64,000 nt of DNA from contig CAXKWD010000007.1 in assembly GCA_964059195.1 (NCBI GenBank), positions 25,741,023-25,805,022 on the forward strand, given 5' to 3'. Positions 43,721-54,031 of this stretch are shown here, piece by piece. The stretch comes from Ectobius pallidus. Its lineage: Eukaryota; Arthropoda; Insecta; Blattodea; Ectobiidae. The stretch's first letter is position 1. Each line of letters starts with the position of its first letter. The notes beneath the pieces were generated by a model. That model was not told the origin of the DNA. It ran no database searches and saw only the letters and a program-made list of their open reading frames with translations. The position numbers and the translations under genes were made by a program.

Positions 43721-46412
43721 ACCATTTTCTCAACTAAGATTACTAAATTGGAATGCCAATGGATTGCGAGAGAAAAAGTCTACATTTACTGTCTTCTTAA
43801 ACAGACACGGGATTGATATTGCATGTGTCAGTGAAACACATTTACGGAATACTGATAAATTCAAGATCCCCAATTTCAGAATATACAGACAAGACAGAAA
43901 CACTCATTTTGCTTCTGGAGGTGTTGCAATTTTCATTAAAAGAAATTTAAGTCATCACTCGATTCTACTTCCACCCATACCAGACATAGAAGCTGTATGC
44001 ATACAACTTTTACAACAGAATAATAAGACAATTAAAATAATATCTGCTTATAAACAACCTTGCAAGAGATTAAGTCCATTATCAATACAAAGATTGTTTG
44101 AAGATAATACACCAACGATTCTCCTGGGAGATCTAAATTGTAAACATGAATCATGGGGTTGTCATACCACTACACCAAATGGGCGAAGACTTCTTCAAGC
44201 TTCAACAGATTATGGCATTCAAGTCATTGCTCCTCAGGAACCAACGTATTATTCTTTCAATCCTACAGTAAAGCCCGATATTTTAGATATCGCATTAATT
44301 AAAAATTTTACTGCTCCCTTATATATGCAACCTCTACCAGAGCTAGATTCGGATCATTGTCCTGTTATTACAACATTTTTTTATGATTCACTGTGCCACA
44401 GTACTCCTGACAAATTGCTTACGGGTCCAGTGAATTGGAATGCATTTAAGGAAATACTAGACTCTACGCTACAAATACGTCGATCCTTAAAACATTCACA
44501 GGACATTGATGAAGCTACAGAACACATCACTTATGCAATCCAGACATCTATCAAGGCTTCACTAATTAAAAAGCATCCTTCGTCTCCTCTTTCACACCAA
44601 ATGAAATTACCGAAGGATATTCTCGAACTCATAAAAAAGAAACATCAAGCACGCCATCAGTGGCAACGCTGGCGTCAACCATGGCAACGTAAACAGCTAA
44701 ATTTGCTCATTAGACAAGTAAAGAATAAATTGGATGAGTATCGATATCGAAGTTATCAACAATATATATCTAATGTGTCAACTTATGACAATTCCCTGTG
44801 GAGGGCTACTAAGCAAATCCTTTGTGAGCCTACTATTATTCCACCTCTACGAGACCATGACAAGGTGTACAATAGTGACATAGAAAAATGCCAAGCACTT
44901 GCAGATTATTTCGAATCAACATTTGTACCAAACTTGACTTCAGATCTATTGTTCACTTCATATGTTGAAGAAACTTCACTAGCTGAAAAATCATCAGTAG
45001 AAAAGCCCATTAATTTTGTTACAATCAATGAAATTAACAACATTATTAAAAGATTACCAAATAAGAAAGCTCCAGGATATGATAAAATTCCAAACACAGT
45101 GCTAAAGCAGCTAACTAGGAAATCCCTGGCATATATCGCTTCTCTATTCAATGCAGTTCTTCGCACTGGCTACTTTCCTGCGGCATGGAAACATGCTGAA
45201 ATTGTGGCCATTCATAAACCAAAGAAATCAATATCTTCTCCAAGCAGCTACAGGCCAATAAGTCTCCTATCGACCTTGTCGAAATTATTGGAAAAAATTA
45301 TTCTTAACCGCATCCAGAAATATACATCTGATGCTTCTATTATTCCTCCACACCAGTTTGGATTTAAAAGACATCACTCCACCAATCATCAATTGCTGCG
45401 ACTAACAGAACACATATATCACGGTTTCGAACAGCATGAACATACTGTAGCAGCGTTCTTAGATGTCACACAAGCATTCGATAGAGTATGGCCTGAAGGT
45501 TTACTTTATAAGTTACGCGAAGTTGGTCTTCCAATGTACTTACAAGACCTAATAGCCAGTTTTTTGAAGAACAGAACTTTTTCCGTCTGCATTGGAAACC
45601 ATAAATCTACAAAGCGGCCAATTCTTGCTGGAGTTCCACAAGGAAGCATTTTGTCTCCTACTCTTTTCAGTATTTATACTGCCGATATACCAGATTTGCC
45701 TTCTGTGCATACAGCTCTATTTGCAGATGACACAGTGATATATACTTCTCATCATAATATAATTACAGCTACTACACAATTACAGTCTTCATTTTATCTA
45801 TTCTTACACTGGTTATCAAAATGGCGCATTCAGTTAAACCCCCAGAAAAGTCAACTGAAAATATTTACACTGAGAAGGCCTGAAGTTCCCCCTGATATCA
45901 AGATGTATGATTCATCAGTAACCTGGCTTTCTTCAGACAAATCTGTTAAGTACCTGGGACTACATTTAGATCGACGACTGACTTGGCACACCCATATAAA
46001 CACAAAACTAAATGAAGCTTATGCCCGACTGATGAAGTTATACCCAATTATGAACAGGAAATCGTCTCTCAGAATGGATTATACTCTTTTGCTTTATAAA
46101 AGCATACTCCGGCCTCTGCTGCTATATGCATGTCCTATATGGTGTAGTGCATCAAAAACAAAAATTCAGCGTCTCCAAATATTCCAGAACAAGGTTCTAA
46201 GAATGTCAGTGAACTCTCCTTGGTTTATTCGAAACAACCAATTACACAGTGAACTCGGTGTACAGTATATTCATGAACACATCTCTAATTTGACTAAACA
46301 TTTTCTTAATAATCTAGAACATGTTTCAGGGGCACAGTATTATGGCCTCGGACAAAAGTCCCACAATGCACGGCGACTTAAACCTCGTTTGCCTCAAGAT
46401 ATAGTTCTTTGA
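43704..46412 (+). CDS. LINE ORF2, endonuclease-reverse transcriptase
   Basis: 902 residues from ATG 43704, in the +1 frame relative to ORF1 and overlapping it by 17 nt, so translation probably depends on reinitiation. An AP-type endonuclease fills about residues 10-225: LNWNANGL, Glu44 in SETHL, GDLN at 142-145, Asp192/195 and SDH at 216-218. The reverse transcriptase spans about 440-720, with YRPISLL at 516-522, AFLDVTQAFD at about 584-593, GVPQGSILSP at 643-652 and FADD at 673-676. A C-terminal domain follows with LLYACPIWC. No stop or frameshift interrupts it and all catalytic motifs are present, so the protein looks functional. It nicks target DNA and primes cDNA synthesis there. Confidence 0.96.
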   Translation: MASSRRPFSQLRLLNWNANGLREKKSTFTVFLNRHGIDIACVSETHLRNTDKFKIPNFRIYRQDRNTHFASGGVAIFIKRNLSHHSILLPPIPDIEAVCIQLLQQNNKTIKIISAYKQPCKRLSPLSIQRLFEDNTPTILLGDLNCKHESWGCHTTTPNGRRLLQASTDYGIQVIAPQEPTYYSFNPTVKPDILDIALIKNFTAPLYMQPLPELDSDHCPVITTFFYDSLCHSTPDKLLTGPVNWNAFKEILDSTLQIRRSLKHSQDIDEATEHITYAIQTSIKASLIKKHPSSPLSHQMKLPKDILELIKKKHQARHQWQRWRQPWQRKQLNLLIRQVKNKLDEYRYRSYQQYISNVSTYDNSLWRATKQILCEPTIIPPLRDHDKVYNSDIEKCQALADYFESTFVPNLTSDLLFTSYVEETSLAEKSSVEKPINFVTINEINNIIKRLPNKKAPGYDKIPNTVLKQLTRKSLAYIASLFNAVLRTGYFPAAWKHAEIVAIHKPKKSISSPSSYRPISLLSTLSKLLEKIILNRIQKYTSDASIIPPHQFGFKRHHSTNHQLLRLTEHIYHGFEQHEHTVAAFLDVTQAFDRVWPEGLLYKLREVGLPMYLQDLIASFLKNRTFSVCIGNHKSTKRPILAGVPQGSILSPTLFSIYTADIPDLPSVHTALFADDTVIYTSHHNIITATTQLQSSFYLFLHWLSKWRIQLNPQKSQLKIFTLRRPEVPPDIKMYDSSVTWLSSDKSVKYLGLHLDRRLTWHTHINTKLNEAYARLMKLYPIMNRKSSLRMDYTLLLYKSILRPLLLYACPIWCSASKTKIQRLQIFQNKVLRMSVNSPWFIRNNQLHSELGVQYIHEHISNLTKHFLNNLEHVSGAQYYGLGQKSHNARRLKPRLPQDIVL

Positions 46413-46608
46413 TTAAGTTCAAGCCTGTGACCATAATTAGCCTATGTCAGATAACTTTAAAGCGTAATTTTGAGTGAGGGGTCAAACATTGACTCACCTC
46501 TATAGCGAGAATACTAATAGGCCTACTATTACAAATCTCCAATGGTTATCACCAATCTGACATAGCAATGTAATGCTGAACGATTGAAATTAAATTAAAA
46601 AAAAAAAA

Positions 46609-46619
46609 TAAAGAGTAGG
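46609..46619. repeat. right target-site duplication of the LINE
   Basis: TAAAGAGTAGG directly after the A tail, identical to 42005-42015. Confidence 0.9.
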
Positions 46620-47270
46620 CTTCTATACAACATTTACAGCTTTTCTATGTGGAAGGTGTATATACAGATTTTTGTTCTGATATCTTGCTAGATTCCTGGG
46701 CAACATATCTAGTTCTAATCTCTGTTCCTGGTCTTAATATAACACATTTTCTCATACAGGTGATATTACTCTGACTTTTGTAAACTTTGTTTACTGTTAC
46801 TGTGACTATTTCCAGGAATTTTGTAAAAACAAAGGACATTCACAGGAGTTTGGTCATAGCCTGCTAACATTAAATATAGACAAGAAAAATACTGGTTATG
46901 ACTACAAACCAATAAAACAACCATTTTCTTAAAACAGTGAAAAATCTTTGTTCTTTCCGGGTATAAAAATTATGTTCATGCATAATTTCAGCTCTGTCAG
47001 TTCTGTAGTTTTTGCATGAAAGAGCAGCAGAAAGGGACCACACTACATATATATAGTACATTAAATTTTCATATTTAGGTTTTGAGTATTTGTCCCATTT
47101 TCAAGCTGTCCCAAACCACTGTGGTGAGGTGTGACTGACAATGGGTTGAGAAAAGAGGGCCTTATTAATGACACAAAAGCTTGATTAACTTGGTTAGAAT
47201 GATACATAAAGTGCGTACTTTCTTTGCTTATTTATACAGTGTAATATAACTTTTTTTCCTTTCTTTCCAG
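46620..47270. other. Btk29A SH2 intron, remaining sequence
   Basis: Nothing recognisable apart from the polypyrimidine acceptor tract before 47270. Confidence 0.5.
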
Positions 47271-47464
47271 TCCTCATCCACATGTGAAACATTATCACAT
47301 CAAACAGAATTCAAGAGGAGAATTTTTCCTTTCTGAAAAGCACTGTTGTGGATCTATACCAGATTTAGTCAATTATCATAGGTATAACAGTGGAGGTTTA
47401 GCATCGAGACTTAAAGCGAGCCCCTGTGATCGACCGGTTCCCGCTACTGCAGGACTTAGCCATG
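47271..47464 (+). CDS. Btk29A: Btk29A exon: second half of SH2 and SH2-kinase linker
   Basis: 194-nt exon between CTTTCCAG and GTATGT. It includes PHPHVKHYHIKQNSRGEFFL, then SEKHCCGSIPDLVNYHR, GGLASRL and CDRPVPATAGLSH. HYHIK supplies the SH2 beta-D His/Lys contacts. The proline-bearing linker after it is the segment that docks on SH3 in the autoinhibited kinase. Confidence 0.97.
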
Positions 47465-47597
47465 GTATGTATAATAACTAGGACCCGTATGTTTAGCTTT
47501 TATAAATCCTATTTTAGTATTTTAAACATATTAAAATAGTATTATATTAGTTTATCACCATTTTCAGTTGATTGTTTTTTGTTTCACTTTAATAGTA

Positions 47598-48274
47598 CAG
47601 TGAGTCCCGTGCAAGAGTTGGCCAATGATGCGGGTTTCTGCATCGTGGTGGGCACAGCTCCAACTCCCGAGCGATCGGGTGAAATATCTATGCAAATAAA
47701 GCCGCGATCGGTGTAATGGTTCAGGTTCTCATAGTTACAGTTGGAATTACAATGAATATAACCATTTACCTCATCACAAGAGATTTTGAAAATGTCCTCT
47801 TCTTGCATCCACACAATACTAGCACCTTTTTGGAAATTTTCTTTCACATGCATAAGTTCAGCTTCCAAGATAGAGAGTTCATTTCTCTTGTGATGTTGTC
47901 TTTAAGTTCTTCTAATGTATGGGAAATTGACCTATACACTTTATTTTTCAAGTTTCCCCATAAATAATAGTCACGTACTGCAAAAGAACTTAAAGACAAT
48001 ACAACTCTGTCTCGGAAGTTGAACTTATGAGCGTGAAAGAAAATTTCCTAAAAAGGTGCCAGTATTGTGTGGATGTGCAAGAGGAGGGCATTTCCAACAT
48101 GAGGTACATGGTTATTTTCATTGCAATTCCAACTGTAACTGCGAGAACCTGAATCATTACACTGATCGCGGTTTTATTTGCATATATATTTCACCCAATC
48201 GGTCAGGAGTTGGAGCTGTGCCCGCTGCGACACAGAAACCGTGTCATTGGCCAACTCTTGTGTGGGACTCACTG
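47598..48274. mobile_element. 677-bp palindromic Tc1/mariner-like transposon
   Basis: CAGTGAGTCCC and GGGACTCACTG form the ends, with TA outside each (47596-47597, 48275-48276). Inverted similarity runs through nearly the whole element, with the centre near 47940. Each arm includes a decayed copy of a transposase 3' end (ELMHVKENF then a QYCVD-like Cys pair). It is the small relative of 5525-7254 without the MITE-X insertions. Confidence 0.85.
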
Positions 48275-48450
48275 TACAATAAACACATTAAAAACATATT
48301 AATTAATTTAATTTTTACTTAAATTTCCATAGCTCTGAACTACAAAAGTATAGGAATACATTTTGCTTAGTTTTAGAACTACCCCTGTCATTTCCAACTC
48401 CTCCACAAACACAACAAGAACATTTTTCAATTAATCAACTTTTAGAGTAC

Positions 48451-48622
48451 TTTACTTTCAGCATCTTACTGGAGCAAACACTGTGTAAAGACAGCTACAA
48501 GTGTAAGCTTCTTAAGAATGTCTTTAATTTGTTTTATTTACTTTCAGCATCTTACTGGAGCAAACACTGTGTAAAGACAGCTACAAGTGTAAGCTTCTTA
48601 AGAATGTCTTTAATTTGTTTCT
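48451..48622. repeat. exact 86-bp tandem duplication
   Basis: Two adjacent copies (48451-48536 and 48537-48622), identical or very nearly so in my reading, beginning TTTACTTTCAGCATCTTACT. The lack of divergence suggests a recent event or an assembly duplication. Confidence 0.9.
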
Positions 48623-49163
48623 AAAGAAACTGGGAATTTTGGTTCACTTAAGATTTATTTTAGCAGGACAATGGGGTTACAAAATCACAAACTTACAAAA
48701 CACAATGCTATATTTTATCTTACAAAATAATATACTGGCAACAATGAGCAAGATGCAAAATGTAGGCAGATTTTAAAAGGTAATTTTTAGTAGAACAATA
48801 ATAATTAGATTAATTATTATAATTATTGTTGTTATTTTATCCTATTTTACTGGAAAAGCAGTTTTAGCCATTTTTAGACACTAACGTCTTATTTAGCCAT
48901 TTTTAGGTTTTATAAGATTGGACTATGTGACTGCCATGCCAGTGAAATGGATAATTATGTTAAAATATCACAGTTGGCTAGCAAGGAACAAAATAGTTTA
49001 AAACCTGAATCCTTGCCCTAATAATAACTATAGTCACAATAAATGTAATTAGAGATCTGAATTTTCTTAAGATAAATTCACATGCAATGAAAAGATAAGT
49101 TTGCAATTAATAAAATCTGTGCCTCTTGTTATATTACCTTTCGTGATTTCTATAATTTCTTTA
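48623..49163. other. Btk29A intron, nothing recognised
   Basis: AT-rich with two TTTAGCCATTTTTAG motifs near 48865 and 48895. Confidence 0.5.
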
Positions 49164-52100
49164 TAGTCCAGTAGCGTAAAACCAAAAAATTAGACGAATC
49201 GGAAATAATTGCTACAAAAGGTTTTATTGTTTTAATGGCTTCATTTGTTGCCCAATATGACTATCCTAGGTTTTCCCCCTCGGCGGAGTTGTGCATAAGT
49301 GGTGGGGGTAAAAATGTGACCCCCAAAGGGGCTGTTTTGCGGTTTTACGGTTTTATCTCGTAAAGGACTCACGATATCGAAAACATAGTGGTATTAAAAG
49401 TTGTAGGGCATTAAATTTTGCATTGAATGAGACTAGACACATATTTTTTGGACAACCCGTTCCCATAATACTGCTCATCAAAGTTGGACAAATTTTACAT
49501 ATTTATGACAAATTTTCGTTTTAAGTTCTGCTTTTTGGTAATATCATCTAACTTAACCCATCTATCAATAAAGTGGTCCACACAAAAGTAATAAAGGAAT
49601 AAATTCTGCGTTCGATGAGATAAAAAGTGAATTTCTTGGACCACACGTTTCCGTAAACTTCTACGTTTAGTCCAGTAGGCCTAGTGTAAAACCAAAAAAT
49701 TAGACAAATCAGAAATAATTGCTACAAAAGGTTTTATTGTTTTAATGGTTTTATTTGTTGCTCAATATGACTATCCTAGGTCCCCCCCCCCCCGCGGAGT
49801 TGTGCTTAAGTGGTGGGGGTAAAATGTGACCCCAAAAGGGGTAGTTTTGTGGTTTTACGGTTATATCTCGTAAAAGACTCACGATATCGAAAACATGGCC
49901 CTATTAAAAGTTGTAGGGCATTAAATTCTGCATTGAATGATACTAAACAAATATTTTTTGGACAACCCATTCCCATACCACTGCTCATCAAAGTTGGACA
50001 AATTAGATCATTAAATCTGCTGAGCGCCTCCACCGAAGCAAAAGACATACTACTCCTGAGGTCATCTTTACCGAGTTATTGGTGGTGACCATGACTCAGG
50101 AGCAATTCCTTTCCGACAGAAATAAAGCACGTCTTATTAGCTTGCTTACTGAAAGACTTGAAGGTGAATGCTTCTCAGTCAAGCAAGCTGATGAAGACGC
50201 AGACCACCTGATTGTTGCCACGGCTCTTGAGGTATCACAGGAGCATGAGAAGGTTGTGGTAGTTGGTGAAGATACAGACCTCCTAATCATGCTAAATGCT
50301 CTAGCCACACCATCAGCAAACATATATTTCTCAAAACCTGGAAGAGGAACGACCCCAACAAAAGTATTTGGTCCCAACAGCTTCGAACTGGCAGACAACA
50401 TCAGAAGGCCACTCATACTTCTCCACTCCATAAGTGGATGTGACACAACTTCGGCACTCTTCAGGCAGGGCAAGAGGAAGGTGGTCAAGCTGTTGGTCGA
50501 AAATATATGTCTTCTCGAAGAAATCAAAACTTTCTTCGAACATGACACTCAAGCTGAAGCTAATGCCGAAGCTGGCCTACAATTTTTAACAACCCTCTAC
50601 GAAGGTAGGGCAGGAGATACTTTAGATAAATTGCGATTTGACCTATTTTCCAAAGCCCTCGTGAAATCCAAATTTAACCTGGTATCCCTACCACCAACAT
50701 CCGAAGCAGCCCGCCAACATTGCTTGAGAACTTACCTACAAGTACAAATGTGGTTAGGACACCAGATGGATCCAGTCCTCTGGGGATGGCAGGCTTCAAA
50801 GTTTGGACTTGACCCCATTCCTACCTCCAGGGAACCAGGTCCACAATCTCTTCTCTCCACAATTTTCTCCAAGTGCAACAAGGGGTGTGCACGTGGTTGT
50901 GGGTGTCGGAGGTTGGAATCAATTGCTCATCGATTTGTGCCAACTCCAAGGGGAGCTCCTGCACTAACTCCCTCCAACCAGATGCAACTGACGAATCAGA
51001 TGTTGACGAGACCTGGACTGCATATATGGGGCGACGACAATTACAGACTTTTACGAGTCGAGTGATGTCGTGACGGACTCCTTATCAGAAATTACAGACA
51101 TTTTGAGGAGCCGAGTGGCCCAACGACAATGAAACGTCGACATCTGTAAAATTTGTGTATCTACCATTTTTCCCCTTTTCATCTTCATACTTTTAACTAC
51201 AATTTTTGTTATGAAATAAAATCATCACTAATTGATTTGAAGAATTGTGTTTCTTTTCTACAATTTTCATATTTTATATATTTACTAAGCACAAGACTAG
51301 TACAATGGAGTGGTATAGTACTATGTTTACACATTTGTATTACCGTATTAAAAGAATTAGAAAATTCTTGGCCAATTTGCTTCTTTTTTTAAACGAATGG
51401 TATCCAAGCACAGATGTTATCGGGCATTGGAAATCACCCAACTACCACCATCTTCGAGATACAGAAATTCTGTAACTTTGAGAGGCGATATCTCAGGCAG
51501 CCGGTGATAGGCTAAGAACATTCACCAGAAACAGCTCTTTAACAAGCCAAATTGATCACTCAAATCAATTGAGTGAGACGAAAGTTATGCGCGGACAATC
51601 AATTTTTATGAAACTGAAAAGGAAAAGAAAAAGAGAGATTTTTAATAATAACAAACAAACAAAAAATTGTGTTGGGGGTGCAAGAATTTCTTCTTCTTTT
51701 CTTAATTTTTTTAGAGATATTTTTAGTTAACAAAAAAAAGTGATGGGAGCTAGACATTTTCTTCTTCTTCTTCTTTCAGAAGTGTTGCAGAGCAGCACGG
51801 GTACACAAGTTTTTCAGAAATATGTAAAATTTGTCCAAATTTGTTGAGCAGTAGTATGGGAATGGGTTGTCCAAAAATATGTGTTTAGTATCATTCAATG
51901 CAGAATTTAATGCCCTACAACTTTTAATAGGTCCATGTTTTCGATATCGTGAGTCCTTTACGCGATATAACCATAAAACCGCAAAACTACCCCTTTTGGG
52001 GTCACATTTTTACCCCCACCACTTAGGCACAACTCCGCCGAGGGGGAAAACCTAGGATAGTCATATTGGGCAATAAATGAAGCCATTAAAACAATAAAAT

Positions 52101-52642
52101 TTTTTGTAGCAATGATTTCCGATTCGTCTAATTTTTTTGGTTTTACACTACTGGACTATATGTAGAACTTTACGGAAACGTGTGGTCCAAGAAATTCATC
52201 AAACGCAGATTTTATTCCTTTATTACTTTTGTGTGGACCACTTTATTGATAGATGGGTTAAGTTAGATGATATTACCAAAAAGCAGAACTTAAAACGAAA
52301 ATTTTTCATTAATGTGTAAAATTTGTCCAACTTTGATGAGCAGTATTATGGGAACGGGTTGTCCAAAAAATATGCGTTTAGTCTCATTCAATGCAAAATG
52401 TAATACCCTACAACTTTTAATACCACCATGTTTTCGATATCGTGAGTCCTTTACGAAATATAACCATAAAACCGCAAAACTACCCCTTTGGGGGCCACAT
52501 TTTTACCCCCCCACCACTTATGCACAACTCCGCCGAGGGGGAAAACCCAGGATAGTCATATTGGGCAACAAATGAAGTCATTAAAACAATAAAACCTTTT
52601 GTAGCAATTATTTCCGATTTGGATTTTAATTCTACTGGACTA
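49164..52642. mobile_element. 3.48-kb composite transposon with 0.84-kb inverted repeats and captured gene
   Basis: TAGTCCAGTAG at the left and CTACTGGACTA at the right form the ends; TTA lies outside both (49161-49163, 52643-52645), a 3-bp duplication of PIF/Harbinger type. Each arm is two units in tandem: 49164-49667 plus 49668-50005 on the left, and their inverted counterparts 51828-52158 plus 52159-52642 on the right. The TAGTCCAGTAG end motif recurs at the internal unit borders (49668-49678, 52148-52158). Between the arms is 1.82 kb of unrelated DNA with the 3' part of a protein-coding gene. The arms have no transposase, so movement would be in trans. Confidence 0.85.
50007..51065 (+). 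pseudogene. captured PIN/FEN1-like gene, 5'-truncated and frameshifted
   Basis: The frame is open from the arm junction to TGA at 51063. Motifs in order are FLSDRNKARLISLLTERLE, a DADHLIVATAL acidic motif, VVVVGEDTDLLIML, LLHSISGCDTTSALFRQGK and WGW. Asp/Glu residues in DADHLI, EDTD and GCDTTS resemble the metal-binding residues of PIN/FEN1-like nucleases. I recall such proteins as uncharacterised, multi-copy, transposon-linked proteins of invertebrates. A Cys-rich tail (CNKGCARGCGCRR) starts at about 50873 and continues in another frame (GINCSSICANSKGSSC), so a frameshift lies near 50915. The N-terminal part is absent and starts abruptly at the inverted repeat. AATAAA follows at about 51216. 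Confidence 0.65.
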
Positions 52643-52997
52643 TTAACCATATTTCTTGAATCTCGATTTTGAGATTCCACTACATATATATTTACTTCAT
52701 GTTGTAAGTGCTCTGTCACCTTTGTGTAGAAACCAAAAGCAAGTTGTAAAATGGTTATCAAGTCCTGAATACATTGTGCTGTCTGTCTCTCCTGTTTTGG
52801 TTATGAAAGAAATAAGTTAACAGGTACTCAAAGCTAAAAGAGAATCTGAAGAATTGGCAACGTAAGAAACACAGTACGGTCACAGTATAGTATAACAGTA
52901 GCGAAGCTCCATACAGTTTTTTTCAACCGCCGCGACGGCAGCGCTCGTAGCGGTGAGCAAGATCCACACAATATGCATGCATTGTTGCTTATGTAAA

Positions 52998-53104
52998 ATG
53001 TCAACAATATTTTATGGAAATGCTTGTGGTGCTAAAAATTGCACCAACAGCCAAAGGAATTCTCCCGATTTGTCTTTCTTCAGGTTCCCTAAAGATCCTG
53101 AGAG
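52998..53104 (+). CDS. THAP-domain exon 1 of the P-like element
   Basis: From ATG 52998 the frame has CGAKNCTN, then LSFFRFPKDPE, then a clean donor AG|GTAAGC at 53104. C-(x4)-C and FRFPKDPE are the start of the C2CH zinc finger of THAP domains, the sequence-specific DNA-binding module of P transposase and THAP9. The Met start is in the expected position, a few residues before the first Cys. Confidence 0.75.
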
Positions 53105-53203
53105 GTAAGCAAAAACAGTTATTTGTGAAATTAAATTGCAAATTTGTGATTATCATGCTTGCATCCATACTAGTGCATTTACTCCTATTTCTTTTAATTT
53201 TAG

Positions 53204-53240
53204 GAGCAGAAAATGGCTTGTAAATGCTATATACAATTAA
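53204..53240 (+). pseudogene. THAP-domain exon 2, truncated by a stop
   Basis: After a polypyrimidine acceptor (CTTTTAATTTTAG) the frame joins exon 1 in the right phase and reads RSRKWLVNAIYN then TAA. (R)KW followed by a helix is the continuation of THAP domains, with the invariant Trp. The Cys and His that complete the finger are missing, so any product would be a broken domain. Confidence 0.65.
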
Positions 53241-53818
53241 TTATTTTTATATGTATATCATAAATGAAAATCCTAACGATGCAAAGGTTTCTAAATATAT
53301 AGGCCTCTTTACAAATACCCCACCTGACCCTACTAATTTTGCCTATAGAACTTTACTTTCCCCCTAATTTCTGAACTAGTACTACTACATGCTTATTGAA
53401 ATTATTAAGTTTTCTTATTTGTCAGAATTTTCAGTGTAAGTACAGTATATGTTAGTAGTAGGTCAATTAAATTCTTGAAGATGTAGGGATGTAGCTTATA
53501 TGGTGGACGGAAACCGGTCTGATACTTTATAAGATATGCAATGTCATCGATCTTGAAACTACAACTTCTTTACATTACCATAAAGTCTATGATTTGGTGA
53601 GTTCACCAGTATGCCTTTCCGGTAATAATCTCGTTCTGGTAATTTTAAAAATAAGAAGAAATACAGCCATATATTCGTATCTTTTCAATGCTGGAAATGG
53701 CTGTTTGCTAGTTCCGTCTTGCTGACCGCTTGGGGTGCTAGTGTCGCACGATCTGTCAAAAGGATGCATTTTCCTTTCATTAGAGCTTCGCTACTGTTAT
53801 ACTATACTGTGGTACGGT

Positions 53819-54031
53819 ATTTGATTATTATCAATTGTGGGCTGAGATTTTCTCCTCATTTTGTAAATTAGATTTTATTAGGGAATGATAAGATGAGATA
53901 GGATGAGTTAAGTTTCATTAGGGCAAGTATAGGTTGGGAATAATAAGTAACAGAACCAGTCTATATATATAATTGTAACCAAGGAGAACAAAGGAGGTAA
54001 TAATTCAATTAAACAATCCATCAATATAATA
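53819..54031. other. short spacer between two transposons
   Basis: AT-rich; nothing recognised. Confidence 0.5.

Larger units (their letters stand above)
42016..46608 (+). mobile_element. full-length Jockey-type non-LTR retrotransposon (LINE)
   Basis: A 4593-bp element bounded by an exact 11-bp target duplication (42005-42015, 46609-46619). It has a 229-bp 5' UTR, two overlapping intact ORFs, a 3' UTR of about 180 bp and a 12-A tail (46597-46608). An ORF1 with zinc knuckles plus an ORF2 with AP-type endonuclease and RT, without RNase H, and a poly(A) tail is the Jockey-clade layout. Complete ORFs, perfect duplication and full length point to a very recent insertion by a possibly active family. 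It lies in the SH2 intron of Btk29A in the sense direction. Confidence 0.93.
52881..53811. mobile_element. P-element-like MITE with long terminal inverted repeats
   Basis: CACAGTATAGTATAACAGTA continuing to GCGAAGCTC (52881-52909) is matched exactly in inverted form at 53783-53811. GTACGGT lies outside both ends (52874-52880, 53812-53818), a 7-8 bp duplication. Perfect inverted repeats of about 30 bp, an 8-bp-class duplication and an internal THAP-encoding exon together fit the P superfamily, whose transposases start with a THAP domain. At 931 bp it lacks the catalytic part. Confidence 0.78.
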
